Below, piece by piece: positions 25,701 to 35,390 of a stretch of 64,000 nt of DNA (position 1 is the stretch's first letter; each line of letters starts with the position of its first letter). A program made the position numbers and the translations under genes. The notes below the pieces were generated by a model that worked only from the letters and a program-made list of their open reading frames with translations, was not told where the DNA came from and did not search any database. Where the stretch lies: positions 41,992,817 through 42,056,816 of the forward strand of contig CANTUZ010000008.1 of NCBI GenBank assembly GCA_947846985.1, in the 5' to 3' direction. Source of the stretch: Fratercula arctica. Lineage: Eukaryota > Chordata > Aves > Charadriiformes > Alcidae.

Positions 25701-27844
25701 TTTGTAGCATGCAGAAAAGGACTCGGCACAAAGCTTCTAAATCTTTCCTTTTCCTCCTTTTTATTACTTATGAAATATTTGATTTCCTGTAACCGTTACA
25801 AATGCACGTAACCCTGCTGAGGTCACCGTGACAATGTGGTGTCACCGTCTAAGATTCGCACTTGCTCAGTGGCCAAAAGCTAAATCTTTGGCAGCTTGCG
25901 ATAAACAAATTTGACACCCAGCATCGGGGATGTCCATGTGTAATGTAAGAGGCCCCGCGTAGGCTTTTGTTGCTTGACTCGAGAGGGGAGTTGGGTAATT
26001 CCCCTTTCTTTGCAGGTGACGCTCACCCTCATTTGTTCCATCCAGATACACTTCTCTTCTCTCTGAGCCTCCAGAAAGCCTCAACCTACTGTGAAAGCAG
26101 AACTGCCTCCCTTGAAATACACCTTTCTAACCCCCAACTGAAACATTTTCCATTACAGTGGTGTTAGGGCAGCCTTGCCCACAGATGTCATTTAAGAGAC
26201 ATCTTTGTGATCTTCAAGATCGCGGTTATCAGCCCCACAGCAGCAGATGCACCTTGAGCAGATCTGACTCTCCTTATTCCTCAGCGTCACACCTACGCAG
26301 CTCTGGAGCGATACCTGCTTCGCACCCGCGCAGCACGAGGAGAAAGGGAAGCCTCTTCATTTCTCAGGAGCTAAATATAATTTCCAGCTAATTTGCTTTT
26401 TAATGTTAACTTGTTTGCCAAGTACTTTGTGGCTATGAGGCGACAACAGAGCAGATTCCTTGCCCGGGTCTGCCGCAGCTCGCCTGGCATTCTCACCCTT
26501 TGTACGCCTGCCTTTTTAAAAAGGGAAGATTTGTCGGTGCTGCCTTGTTTACACATTTAATAGTTCACAATTAAGCCAAAATGGACTTGGAAAGCCTGGT
26601 TAATTAAGAGCCAAATTCTACCAGCAACAAGAAACTGAAAGATGAAGTTTTCTTTTCGCTAAGACCCCTTTATACTATTCCAGGAGGCAAGTATGTTTAA
26701 GCATGCATTAAAGTCTCACTACGGTTCTGGAGTGGTGTAAACACCCTCTTTAAGGACCCTTTTTGCTACCAGAGTGCTCTTAGATGGAACAAGAGTAATG
26801 GCTCATTGTTTCCAGCTTTTGGCATTCCTTACCTTGAATTTTCAAAATCTTCCATTAAGACGGAAGAGTTCTCCCTCCCTCGTCCTTGATTTTCATTTTA
26901 CAAAACACTTACTGGTTTGCCATTCCAGCTCTTAAAATTAACTGTATTCCACTCACCATTACCAAGTGCTTTTAATAATATAGAAACGGGGCATTTAATA
27001 GTATAGAAGCGCTCCACATCTGAGTCTTGTGATGTGCAAGAGCTAGGTACCCAGGTTCAAAACATGCAAGAAGCTGGGTCATTTTCTATTTGTCTTTAGC
27101 TGCCAATTAGCAATGTCATTAATCCACTGCCTAGGAGAAGTTCATGATTAAAATAGACAGTGTCACTGACCATTGACAAGACGATGAGCAGAAGGTTGTG
27201 CTGTAGCTGCCTGTCACCGTGCTGTGGTAGTTACAGCTCGGCCTCATTTTCCAGAGGGAAGTAACCATTTCTTAAGTTCTTTGCGTTCTGGGGCAAAGGC
27301 AGACACGTTACCCAGGCTTTGAATATCGCGTTATATTGTGTTCTGGACAGGGAATCTGCGGCAGACCCCAGGAGAGCTAATGCACCCTGTCACCAGACGG
27401 GGCTGGTTAGAGGACACGCTGTGTCCGCCTTAGCTGTAGCCGTCCTTTGCCGTGCTCGCCCACAGAGACACCCCAAGGCTCTCTGGGGGCGGCAGATTTG
27501 AATTTTGCCTCCTCAAGGCTGAGTATCTGAAACCGGGCCAAGGCTTTGTTTCCCGCTGAGGAGAGAAGAGGGCCGGGGGAAGAGGCGCGGGAGGGCTTTG
27601 AGGGGTCAGCCTTGCTTTTTCTGCTCCTCCGGGGGCAGCAGGAAGAGGCTGGTGGTGCATGGCCGCTGCCAGGAAAGGCTAACCTCCAGTGGGAGACCAC
27701 AAACCCCTGGTGACAGTGGCCAGCCTGGTTTTCTAAGGCCGCAGATAAAATAAGCAACAACTTAGGACAGCAGACAGGGAAGGAGACAGGGGGGGCTCGG
27801 TCCTGCTGCTTGCTCTCTGGTATGTTGGACAGAAGGATTTTTGT

Positions 27845-28357
27845 TCTGTGTCCGGGTTTTGGGCCCCTCACCACAAGACAGACACTGAGGTGCTGGAGCA
27901 TGTCCAGAGAAGGGCAACGGAGCTGGTGAGGGGTCTGGAGCACAAGTCTGGTGAGGGGCGGCTGAGGGAGCTGGGGGTGTTCAGCCTGGAGAAAAGGGGG
28001 CTGAGGGGAGACCTTCTCGCTCTCTGCAGCTCCCTGAAAGAAGGGGGTGGCCAGGGGGGGTCGGTCTCTTCTCCCAAGGAACAGGCGATGGGACAAGAGG
28101 AAACGGCCTCAAGTTGCCCCAGGGGAGGGTTAGACTGGACATTAGGAACAATTTCTACACTGAAAGGGTTGTCAAGCCTTGGGACAGGCTGCCCAGGGCA
28201 GGGGTTGAGGCACCATCCCTGGAGGTGTTTAAAAGCCGGGCAGACACAGTGCTTAGAGATATGGGTTAGTGATGGGTTTGTCAGAGTCAGGTCGATGGTT
28301 GGACTCGATGATCTGAAAGGTCCCTTCCGACCTGGGCAATTCCGTGATTCTGTGAAT
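27845..28357 (+). mobile_element. CR1 LINE 3' end, about 510 bp
   Basis: It begins with the CR1 block containing GGGCCCCTCACCACAAGA and runs through GTCCAGAGAAGGGCAACGGA, AGACTGGACATTAGGAACAA and GGACAGGCTGCCCAGGGCAG to the 3' end GACCTGGGCAATTCCGTGAT. This is the longest CR1 piece in the window. Its 3' part closely matches the copies at 56670 (+) and 62373 (-), so they belong to one subfamily. The 183-residue open frame across it is non-coding 3' region, not part of the CR1 polymerase. Confidence 0.93.
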
Positions 28358-28458
28358 TGCACTCTAGTTTGCTTAAGAAAAAGACAACCAGTGCTTTAAT
28401 TTACACCCCACCTGGGGATCAAATCTCTCAGCAAGACAGGAGAGGGATTTTTTTAGAT

Positions 28459-28802
28459 ACTGGCCTACCAGTATCTTAAGGGGGCCTACAAGAAAGCTGG
28501 TGAGGGACTTTTTCGGATGTCGGGTAATGGTAGGACTAGAGGGAATGGATTAAAACTAGAGATGGGTCGATTCAGACTGGACGTTAGGAAGAAGTTCTTC
28601 ACCGTGAGGGGGGTGAGCCCCTGGCCCAGGTTGCCCAGAGAGGTGATGGAAGCCCCATCCCTGGAAGTTTTTAAGGCCAGGTTGGACCGGGGCTCTGAGC
28701 AACCTGATCTAGAGGGAGGTGTCCCTGCCCAGGGCATGGGGGTTGGAAATAGATGGTCTTTAAGGTCCCTTCCAACCCTAACTATTCTATGATTCTGTGA
28801 TT
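28459..28802 (+). mobile_element. second CR1 LINE 3' end, different subfamily
   Basis: It starts near CCAGTATCTTAAGGGGGCCT and continues with GACTGGACGTTAGGAAGAAG, GGCCCAGGTTGCCCAGAGAG and GGTCCCTTCCAACCCTAACT to ATTCTATGATTCTGTGATTC. It lies about 100 bp after the previous CR1 in the same orientation but has the 3' end type seen at 11326, not that of its neighbour. The two therefore come from separate insertions. Confidence 0.92.
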
Positions 28803-29073
28803 CCCCCAGATGTCACTTTTGAGGGAAACAAATTTGCATGACAGAGGATGAAATACTAGGAATATTTTTCCTAGGTGGATCTTCCAACTTCTGGTTTGTA
28901 GCTATGCTAATTTGTGGGTGAAGGAAATATTCTGGTACTGAAAACTTGCCAAAATGCCGTTTAACAGAGAATTGCAGTTTAATTAGCACTTATGAGACAT
29001 TAACAATAATTGTATTCAATTTGACCACTCAGGATAAAGTGTGATTCAGGATCAGCTGGTGGTTGGTGCTCTG

Positions 29074-29098
29074 AAAAAAAAAAAAGGGGGGGGGGGGG
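29074..29098. repeat. A12-G13 homopolymer junction
   Basis: A run of 12 A passes directly into 13 G. Such junctions are error-prone in sequencing, so the exact lengths should be treated with caution. Confidence 0.85.
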
Positions 29099-32000
29099 AA
29101 GAAACGTTGCTGTGTGGTCTGCTGAATATCTGCCGTTAGCTCCGTGTTCGCAGGTAGACACTTTTGCGGCTGCTCGTCTCTTTTTCCCACAAGGTGTTGT
29201 GCTGGACTGGGAAAAAGTGGAAGTAAGTTTTATTAACTGGAGGGAAATGGTTTGCCTTCAAGTTCATGCTTTTGCAGTGAGATGGATTGCAGTTTATCCC
29301 TGCTATCTCTTTTGCTGTGATTTTTAGGAAAAGCGCCAAAAACTTTTAAAATTTTTTCCATTTACTTATTTGTGCTTTGCTTTGCCAAGGAATGAGAAAG
29401 CCTGCTGCTTTTCCCAAGCGTGTGAACAAGAATGGCCGGGGAACCCAGGGTGAAATTTGACATGGGGACTTGTGTACGATGCAGGATAGCCATAAACATC
29501 CCCGGAATATTTCTTTTTTTCTTTGCAGCAGAGTTCATTATGCTCTCTGAGTTTGTGGCTGTAGGTGGAAACAAAGTCAGTGCCACAAAACGCTTGTAGT
29601 TTCAAAGGCTGTTTGAGAACAGAGAAAACAAACCAGATGCAATTGAAGTGCCTGTTTGTGTGCAGGCTACCACAGGAGCCTAATAGATACACCAGTATGA
29701 TGTAAGGCAGCGGAGATGACCTGATTAGCAAAGCCCTCACAAGGAGCCGAGGAGATCCCTGCTGCACCAGTGCTCCCCTCCTTGGAGACCCGTGACTAGT
29801 CCCAGCTGAAGGAAACCTTCCCGCAGCAACAAGGGCTAGCGGAGGATTTCTGAAAATGGCACCGGCGGCGCTCCGGGTGTGTGAAGGTGAGGGAATTAGG
29901 AGGAATAAACAGCCTGCGCGACTGTGGAATAGCTGGGATTGCGTGAAAGATGCAACATGAATTACTTGGGCTTTGTGAGCGACGGTAGTGGGAGTTTGGG
30001 AGCCCCGTGTGTTTTGGAAGGTTGCATTTCGGCAAACAGCTCGCTCTGTTTTCTTGTGCTGTTTATCCTGTTGGATGAAAGCCATCATTCAGCAGAAAGA
30101 AACGTTCGGGCAAGGTAGCGAGTAAGCGATCTTCCAGTTTGTAAGCTCTTGCAGCCTTGCTTTCGTATGTGTTGAGCCGGCAGAGGTCCACAGACTTGAG
30201 CGGGAACTCGTGGTGCTCAGCGCTTACTGCTGTCAAGTGTTTATTATTCCACGTCAGAGAAATAGCAACGAAAATGTGTATGTGTAAGAAGACACATAAG
30301 ATACAAGCCTTTCTCTTGTTAGTACATATACACAATTAGTGTAAGTTTTTTGGTTATTTTGTGCATTACTGTGCCTGGAGAGCATGCAGGCTTGTGGCAG
30401 CAGCCCGGGGTTTTAGGTGAGGAGCTTGGGGCACTACTTCTGGCGCTACCCTCAGCTACTTGTGTGGCCGAGTGTATTAAATCCTGCTCCTGAAGACAGC
30501 AAACTATTTATTCAGGCTTCATTCTTAGACTTGCTGAATACCCCAAAAGGCTGCTATTATTAGAGGGAACGGCCATTCCTTAGCTCTGAAAGTGGGCTGT
30601 CCATAAATCACCAACGTGTGCTTTCCACGGGGAGGTGGGACTAGGACCTCGGCTTTCTCCCTGCCGGCCCATGGAGCTGGCAGAGCTCCCGCTCTTCCTC
30701 CCTTCTGCTCAGCCTGTCCACCGAGGCTGCGTCCTCCTGGTCACGAGGCTGGTGGTGGCTGTGCCACCCACCGTACCCTGGGCTCCACACGAGTGTAGGA
30801 TGGCTTCCCATTGCTTCTCTTGCTGCCTTGGTGGGACAGGCCCCCTCCCACTTGCCATGCAAACGGCCACCTGTTAACCTGTTTCTGCCTTTCTTCCTCC
30901 CCTTGTTGAGGTGGTGGTGGCCTCACAGGAGAAGCTATTGATGTATCTTGTCCTTGGGGGGATGATCTGCAATTACATAAAGTTTACAGCATCTCTTTCA
31001 CGGCCAGCCAGAGGTTGCTTTCATCCACCTATTTCCCTGTGCACGCTGGTGGTGCCAGGGTTAGCCCTGGGGAGCAGAGAGCCGTCCCCAGGGCCCTGTG
31101 CTCTTCCACCACACTGGGTGTAGGTGGGGACGGCCATCCTGCACCCAGGCAGCACAGCCGCGCAACGGCCCCAGGCCAACCGGCTGGGGCCAGGTCATGG
31201 TCAAGCTCTCAGTCTGTGTTGTTGTTTGGTGTTTTTTAAACAATAAATGTATCTCAGTGGCAACAAAAATATCAATTCCCTTCTATAAATGAAGGGCTCA
31301 AATATTTCGTAGTTACAGACCATTTTGATGACGGTGCCTGTGCTGATGCTTGTCTGCTGTGACCTGATCCGGCTGTGTCCTTGCTCTGCATGGGCTTTGC
31401 TGTAATAGTACTTCATTCCTTAGCTCCCATTAGTGCCTTGAAGAATAGTGGAAGATGCGTTTCAACAATTTTCTGATTAGAAAGCAACAACTTACCATTG
31501 TTTGGTCTCTGGTGCTTTTGCCCTGTTCATTATGCTTTGCCTTGGAGTAACAGCAGTGATTTAGAGTTGCAACATCAACATCGGTCTCTGAACCTTGTGT
31601 TTTCTTTAACCGTAAATTCTGGGGAAGGAGGAGAAATGAGGGTGAAGGAGGAAGTCTTAAGTAGTAGGGTTTGTTCTTCTAACGTTTCCAGGCCTGCTGT
31701 TTGAAACCGTGATGCCTCAGAGTGATCAGACACGTTTCCTCCTAACTCCCTCGTCGGGTTCTTGGACGGGGTCCCCTTGGGCGGCTGCTCGGGAGCACGC
31801 CTGGCTGGGGATCAGAGACACCGGCCAGGCCCAGGGCAGGTGGTGGCACTCCGGGTCCACTGCTGTCACCCACACTCACGCTGATGGCCTTAGTACAGAG
31901 GTCAAAGACTGCTTACATATGAAGGCTGAATCACCTCCTTTTAAAGCCCTCAGCAGGATCAAGGCTTAGGGAAGCAGACACGTGGGCTTGCCTTCTGGCT

Positions 32001-32754
32001 GGCTGTGGATGGAGAGCGTGACTCTAGGACAGGCCTTTCAGCAGTTTCAACCAACCGTTGAGGCATTGAAATGGGGATGTCTGGTGATTAAAGCACCCCT
32101 GCACCAACACCCCTACGTGAGAAAGCCTGCTCCATTCATTTCTTTTAAAGATTTGCTGATCCCACAAGCTCTTGCTAGTTAGAGGAGGATCATGCTGTGA
32201 CCCAAGGATCCCAGAAATCAGCTGTCCACCTAAGAGATACGTGAGGAGTTCCATTCTGGTGTTGGCTAAAGCATGCACAAAAGCAGCTAAAAGGTTTCCA
32301 TGTTTAACCAGTCAGATAAGAAAGATCTTCAACTGTCCTTATTTCACTTGCAAATATAAATAAGCCAGCAGCGTAGGTCTCGCTTCAGACCTGTTTACCT
32401 TGGCTGTGTCCCACTTAGGTGAATCAGAAGATGGTGTCAAAAAAGCACTGGAGGCTTATCCAGAAATTGGTCTCCCCTCCGTCAGGAAACCTGCCCGTGC
32501 AGGCAGGGTGATTCGGAAATCGTTTTGAACAATCCTGCCTGCAAAGGGTGCTTGTTTCCATGAGCTGTGTCCTGTCTTTGGACACCCTACGTCTTGGTGC
32601 CCTGGGCAGGAGAGACCTGGAGGAAGCACCTTTGGCTGCGTCCTTTGCTCCTGTGACTTGGGCTCCTCCAAAGGGAGGGGGGGCTCCTGTATCTCAAGCT
32701 GAGAAGCAGGAGGTCATTACTTAAGCCTGCTGCATCTCTGCAACTTTTGGTAGG

Positions 32755-32815
32755 CTTCTGGATCACGCAGTGCCTGAGTTTGAGCTGTAAAATAGGGATG
32801 GAAATTGGGATTATT
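32755..32815 (+). mobile_element. MIR-like ancient SINE remnant
   Basis: AGTGCCTGAGTTTGAGCTGT then AAAATAGGGATGGAAATTGG matches the MIR segment 'tgcctcagtttccccatctgtaaaatggggat'. It is followed directly by the A run at 32817. Confidence 0.4.
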
Positions 32816-32816
32816 T

Positions 32817-32838
32817 AAAAAAAAAAAAAAAAAAAAAG
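32817..32838. repeat. poly-A run (22), about 190 bp upstream of the ZF1 exon
   Basis: An uninterrupted A run directly after a SINE-like remnant, so it may be the old tail of that insertion. Confidence 0.9.
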
Positions 32839-33023
32839 GCCTTGAAGAAATATATAGTTGTAACTTGCAGTGCTGTGACCACCGTGAAGCCCTCGTGTTC
32901 CTTTGAGCTTCCTGGCCGTGCTTTAATATTGATAACAGTAGAAATTTATCATGATGCTAGCAAATGGGAACTTAGAAATACACACTTTTAATTATTTTTT
33001 TTATTTATTTATTTTTATTTCAG

Positions 33024-33290
33024 CAAATTCAGTAAAGCTAGAAATGCAAAGTGATGAGGAATGTGACAGGAAGCCCCTGGGTCAGGAAGATGAGATCAGG
33101 GCTCATGATGAAGGAAGCAGCCTGGAAGAGCCCCTCACTGAGAGTAACGAGATGGCGGATAACAGAAAGATCCAGGAGCTATCGAGCGAGGGAGGAATCC
33201 GGCTTCCGAATGGTAAACTGAAATGTGACGTCTGTGGCATGGTTTGCATTGGGCCCAATGTGCTAATGGTACATAAGAGGAGCCACACTG
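33024..33290 (+). CDS. IKZF2: IKZF2 (Helios) exon: acidic N-terminal segment plus zinc finger 1
   Basis: This internal exon is 267 nt and encodes 89 residues. Helios is a nuclear C2H2 zinc-finger transcription factor of the Ikaros family, acting in lymphoid cells, especially regulatory T cells. The exon starts two bases into a codon (xCA) and continues [12 protein letters not shown], a family signature. An acidic, Glu/Asp/Ser-rich stretch follows. Finger 1 occupies residues 68-88: Cys at 33224 and 33233, His at 33272 and 33284, spaced C-x2-C-x12-H-x3-H. The exon ends in the linker Ser-His-Thr-Gly, with the Gly codon split by the donor GTAAGC at 33291. The finger looks identical to mammalian Helios as I remember it, while the acidic part has several substitutions. 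In this family finger 1 modulates DNA binding rather than forming its core. Both exon ends are phase 1, so skipping would keep the frame. IKZF1 or IKZF3 is unlikely given the exact finger residues. Confidence 0.96.
33213..33214 (+). promoter_or_regulatory. IKZF2: internal alternative splice donor within the ZF1 exon
   Basis: The sequence AATG|GTAAAC straddles 33212/33213. The GT begins after the first base of a Gly codon, so it is phase 1 like the main donor at 33291. Its use would drop 33213-33290, which is 78 nt or 26 codons, removing all of zinc finger 1 and rejoining exon B in frame. I recall a mammalian Helios isoform lacking 26 residues at this place. The site is weaker than the main donor because +5 is A rather than G. 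That it is used in this species is an inference. Confidence 0.6.
33224..33286 (+). other. IKZF2: C2H2 zinc finger 1 of Helios
   Basis: The first Cys pair is at 33224-33226 and 33233-33235. Twelve residues ([12 protein letters not shown]) separate it from the His pair at 33272-33274 and 33284-33286. A third Cys lies inside the finger loop and is part of the family sequence, not a zinc ligand. The KRSHTG linker runs into the splice site. Confidence 0.95.
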
Positions 33291-33530
33291 GTAAGCAGCT
33301 GAAAGAAAATCTGATGACTGCCTGTGGCGTCTGATGTTGCTATTGCCTTCTCTCTTCCCTTTATTATTCATGGGAGGCTGGGGAGGGGAAAGATGGGCTT
33401 TGTCGTTTTGGGTCTCCCTCTGCTCCCCAAATTCTGGTGATGCTGTGTTTTCTGGCAAGCATGCTGCTTCCTTGACATTGACTTTCCAGCCTTTGGTTCT
33501 TAAAAACAGCACAAAAGTCTGGAAATTGCC

Positions 33531-33545
33531 TTTTTTTTTTTTTTT
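33531..33545. repeat. poly-T run (15)
   Basis: An uninterrupted T run about 240 bp into the intron after the ZF1 exon. Confidence 0.85.
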
Positions 33546-33609
33546 AATTGTTCTTGATCAGGGGCAAGATGGTGAGAGTCATTCTCTGGAACGGGGATGT
33601 GTGTGTGTT

Positions 33610-33629
33610 TGTGTGCGTGCGCACGTGCA
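33610..33629. repeat. alternating purine-pyrimidine tract (Z-DNA-prone)
   Basis: TGTGTGCGTGCGCACGTGCA alternates perfectly for 20 bp and includes CG steps; a GT-rich run (33599-33607) precedes it. About 320 bp downstream of the ZF1 exon donor. Confidence 0.85.
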
Positions 33630-34224
33630 AGGCTTTTCAGCCTTTAAGGTGGGTCTTAGATGGTCTTCCCTTGGAGGTGCTCACAGGTGGACAATGCCAG
33701 CTTTGCGAGGGGCTGGGCATGATGCCCGAGTTCCAGCAAACCCCGCGGGGGACACACATGACCTAGCGATCCTGACGCCGGGGTGGGCTTGCTGCTCGTC
33801 GCGTGACAGCTCCATCAGGGAAACCTCACCTGAACCGCTCTTGAGGGCTAGTGCTTGGCTCCCCCTCAACATCCAGGTACCATGTTTGTGGCACCTTTTT
33901 ATTACTATTAGTACTACTACTGTTTGGAGACCAAACCAGCTTACTAGGCTTATGGATTTGAGAACTCAAGAGACAGACAAAGCCTTTGCCGTAGGCTGAT
34001 TGAGCAGGTCACTGGGGCCTCAAAGATGAGGCCTCGAGTTCAAAACAGGGAATTTCAGGGGAGTTTTGGCTCATAGGACAAACCGGGGTGCCCTAGAGGC
34101 TGGTCCTCGCTCGCCTCTGCTGCTGGTGGGAGTGACAGTTACCTCCAACAGGATAAAAGTCTAGATGGTGCCAGAAGACCATGCTCTCCGGTCTTGCAGA
34201 GGTCTACCTGCCAGAGCCTTTGGT

Positions 34225-34365
34225 TCAAAAAAGCACTTAAGCTTGTGCTTAACTTTTATGAGATTTAAGCACATGTCAGTCACCTGAAGTGCTACAATAT
34301 ATGCTTAATTTAAGATACACACTTAAATCTTATTAAGGTTAAGCACAGGTTTCTGTGTTGGAGCC
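34225..34365. repeat. decayed palindromic repeat (MITE-like), ancient amniote type
   Basis: The left part AAAGCACTTAAGCTTGTGCT followed by TAACTTTTATGAGATTTAAG is mirrored by the right part TTATTAAGGTTAAGCACAGG. GTGCTTAAC (34246-34254 region) and GTTAAGCAC are reverse complements. This pattern of interleaved 'gcacttaagc' and 'gcttaa' blocks is typical of old palindromic DNA-transposon-like repeats in sauropsids, as I remember them. No transposase is present. Confidence 0.5.
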
Positions 34366-34569
34366 TCAGCGGGTGTTTGTTCTTCATATTTTTTGGACAA
34401 AATGGAAGATATTTTGTTTTTTATCTTCCTCTGCTGTTATTTAATGGGGTGACAGACTCCCACTGCCTGAGAGGTATCTGCTAGGATATAAAGAGAAAAG
34501 TGGGGTTTTACAGTAGAGTAAGAAAGACTTTGTGTAATCCCTTTGTAAAGCCGGTAGTTTGCAGTCAAG

Positions 34570-34760
34570 TCGTGTGCGCTGGATGGAAAAGAAATCAATA
34601 GAATTTCTGTACAGAGGAATAATAAATATATATTACATAGTTAATGCTCTGTATATAAGTTGTATTGATAATAACTTAACATAAATGTATAATGCAAAGC
34701 ATTGCAGTATCATTTATGATGCAGTCATGATTTTAGACGGCAATTATGACAGGGGAAAAG
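34570..34760. other. AT-rich unique stretch, possible conserved noncoding element
   Basis: This stretch has no recognisable repeat and carries homeodomain-like ATTA/TAAT words and a TTTATGATGCAGTCATGATT segment. It has the look of conserved intronic DNA, but conservation cannot be judged from one sequence. Confidence 0.25.
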
Positions 34761-35372
34761 CATTAGGTGGAGAACCGAAATCTTGATTAACAGTTTGACA
34801 TCCTATTACGAAGAAAGGGAGAGAGACCAGAGAATGTAACAGACTGAGTCCCCAGCTTTCAACCTCCCCAAAAGTTTTCACTGGCACTCGCACGTATCTG
34901 AGCATATGTATTGTAGGTGCATCGGAGTCCATTTGTTTGAACTCGAACAGCTAAATTAGACCTGCTAAATTTAGATTTAGGTACTTAATTAAATGGTCTG
35001 CGTTTTTTGAGATGCTGAATAGCTAGCGCATCTTTTAAGTACGAACAAGCTGCCTTGTTCGTGTTAAAGAAGAACGTGCAAATTCAAAGCGAAGGGAACA
35101 AAGTCTCATCTGCGCGCAGGCGAGAGGGCTGTCCGCACCTCTCCGGGGAGGGATCGTGTAACCGGTAGCTTTTTCCTGCAGGCTGCTGCGGGCTCCTCGT
35201 AGAGCTCTGACTCTCTCTTGCCATCTGAGCAGAGGAGCTGCGGTGTATGGCTCTATACAGATGATTTCAAGCATATAGGAATGGCGTTCCTTTCACCGTG
35301 CAGCTCAGTGCTCTACTCTCAGTAAACCAGTTGGCAAATTTTGCGGGGGATTTTGTTCTTTTTCACCCCCAC

Positions 35373-35390
35373 TTTGTTTGTTTGTTTGTT
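35373..35390. repeat. (TTTG)n microsatellite
   Basis: Four consecutive TTTG-type units. Confidence 0.85.

Larger units (their letters stand above)
1..33023 (+). other. IKZF2: IKZF2 upstream intron (3' part)
   Basis: This stretch lies 5' of the first recognisable coding exon and ends in a splice acceptor (CAG at 33021-33023) after a T-rich tract. No reading frame in it matches a protein I recognise. I looked for the Helios N-terminal exons, which end just before the residues encoded at 33024, and found none, so the intron should be at least 33 kb long. It contains CR1 LINE fragments, homopolymer and dinucleotide runs, and old SINE or palindromic repeat remnants, listed separately. The rest is unique-looking intronic DNA. 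Small untranslated exons or enhancers cannot be excluded by reading alone. Confidence 0.8.

Noticed and set aside
27407..28096. 229-codon minus-strand open frame
   Set aside because: Its 5' part lies antisense to the CR1 3' region at 27845, and the rest is Pro/Ser-rich low-information sequence with no domain.
27848..28399. 183-codon plus-strand open frame
   Set aside because: It lies almost entirely in the non-coding 3' region of a CR1 element and does not encode CR1 polymerase motifs.
1..33023. Search for the Helios N-terminal coding exons
   Set aside because: No stretch matched the expected N-terminal residues or a donor leaving one base of a codon before the xCA start at 33024; they are presumed to lie upstream of the window.
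33334..33999. 221-codon plus-strand open frame directly after the ZF1 exon
   Set aside because: It lies in the intron behind a consensus donor, starts at the in-frame end of no gene, and includes a poly-T run and a GT-rich tract; no protein family is recognisable.
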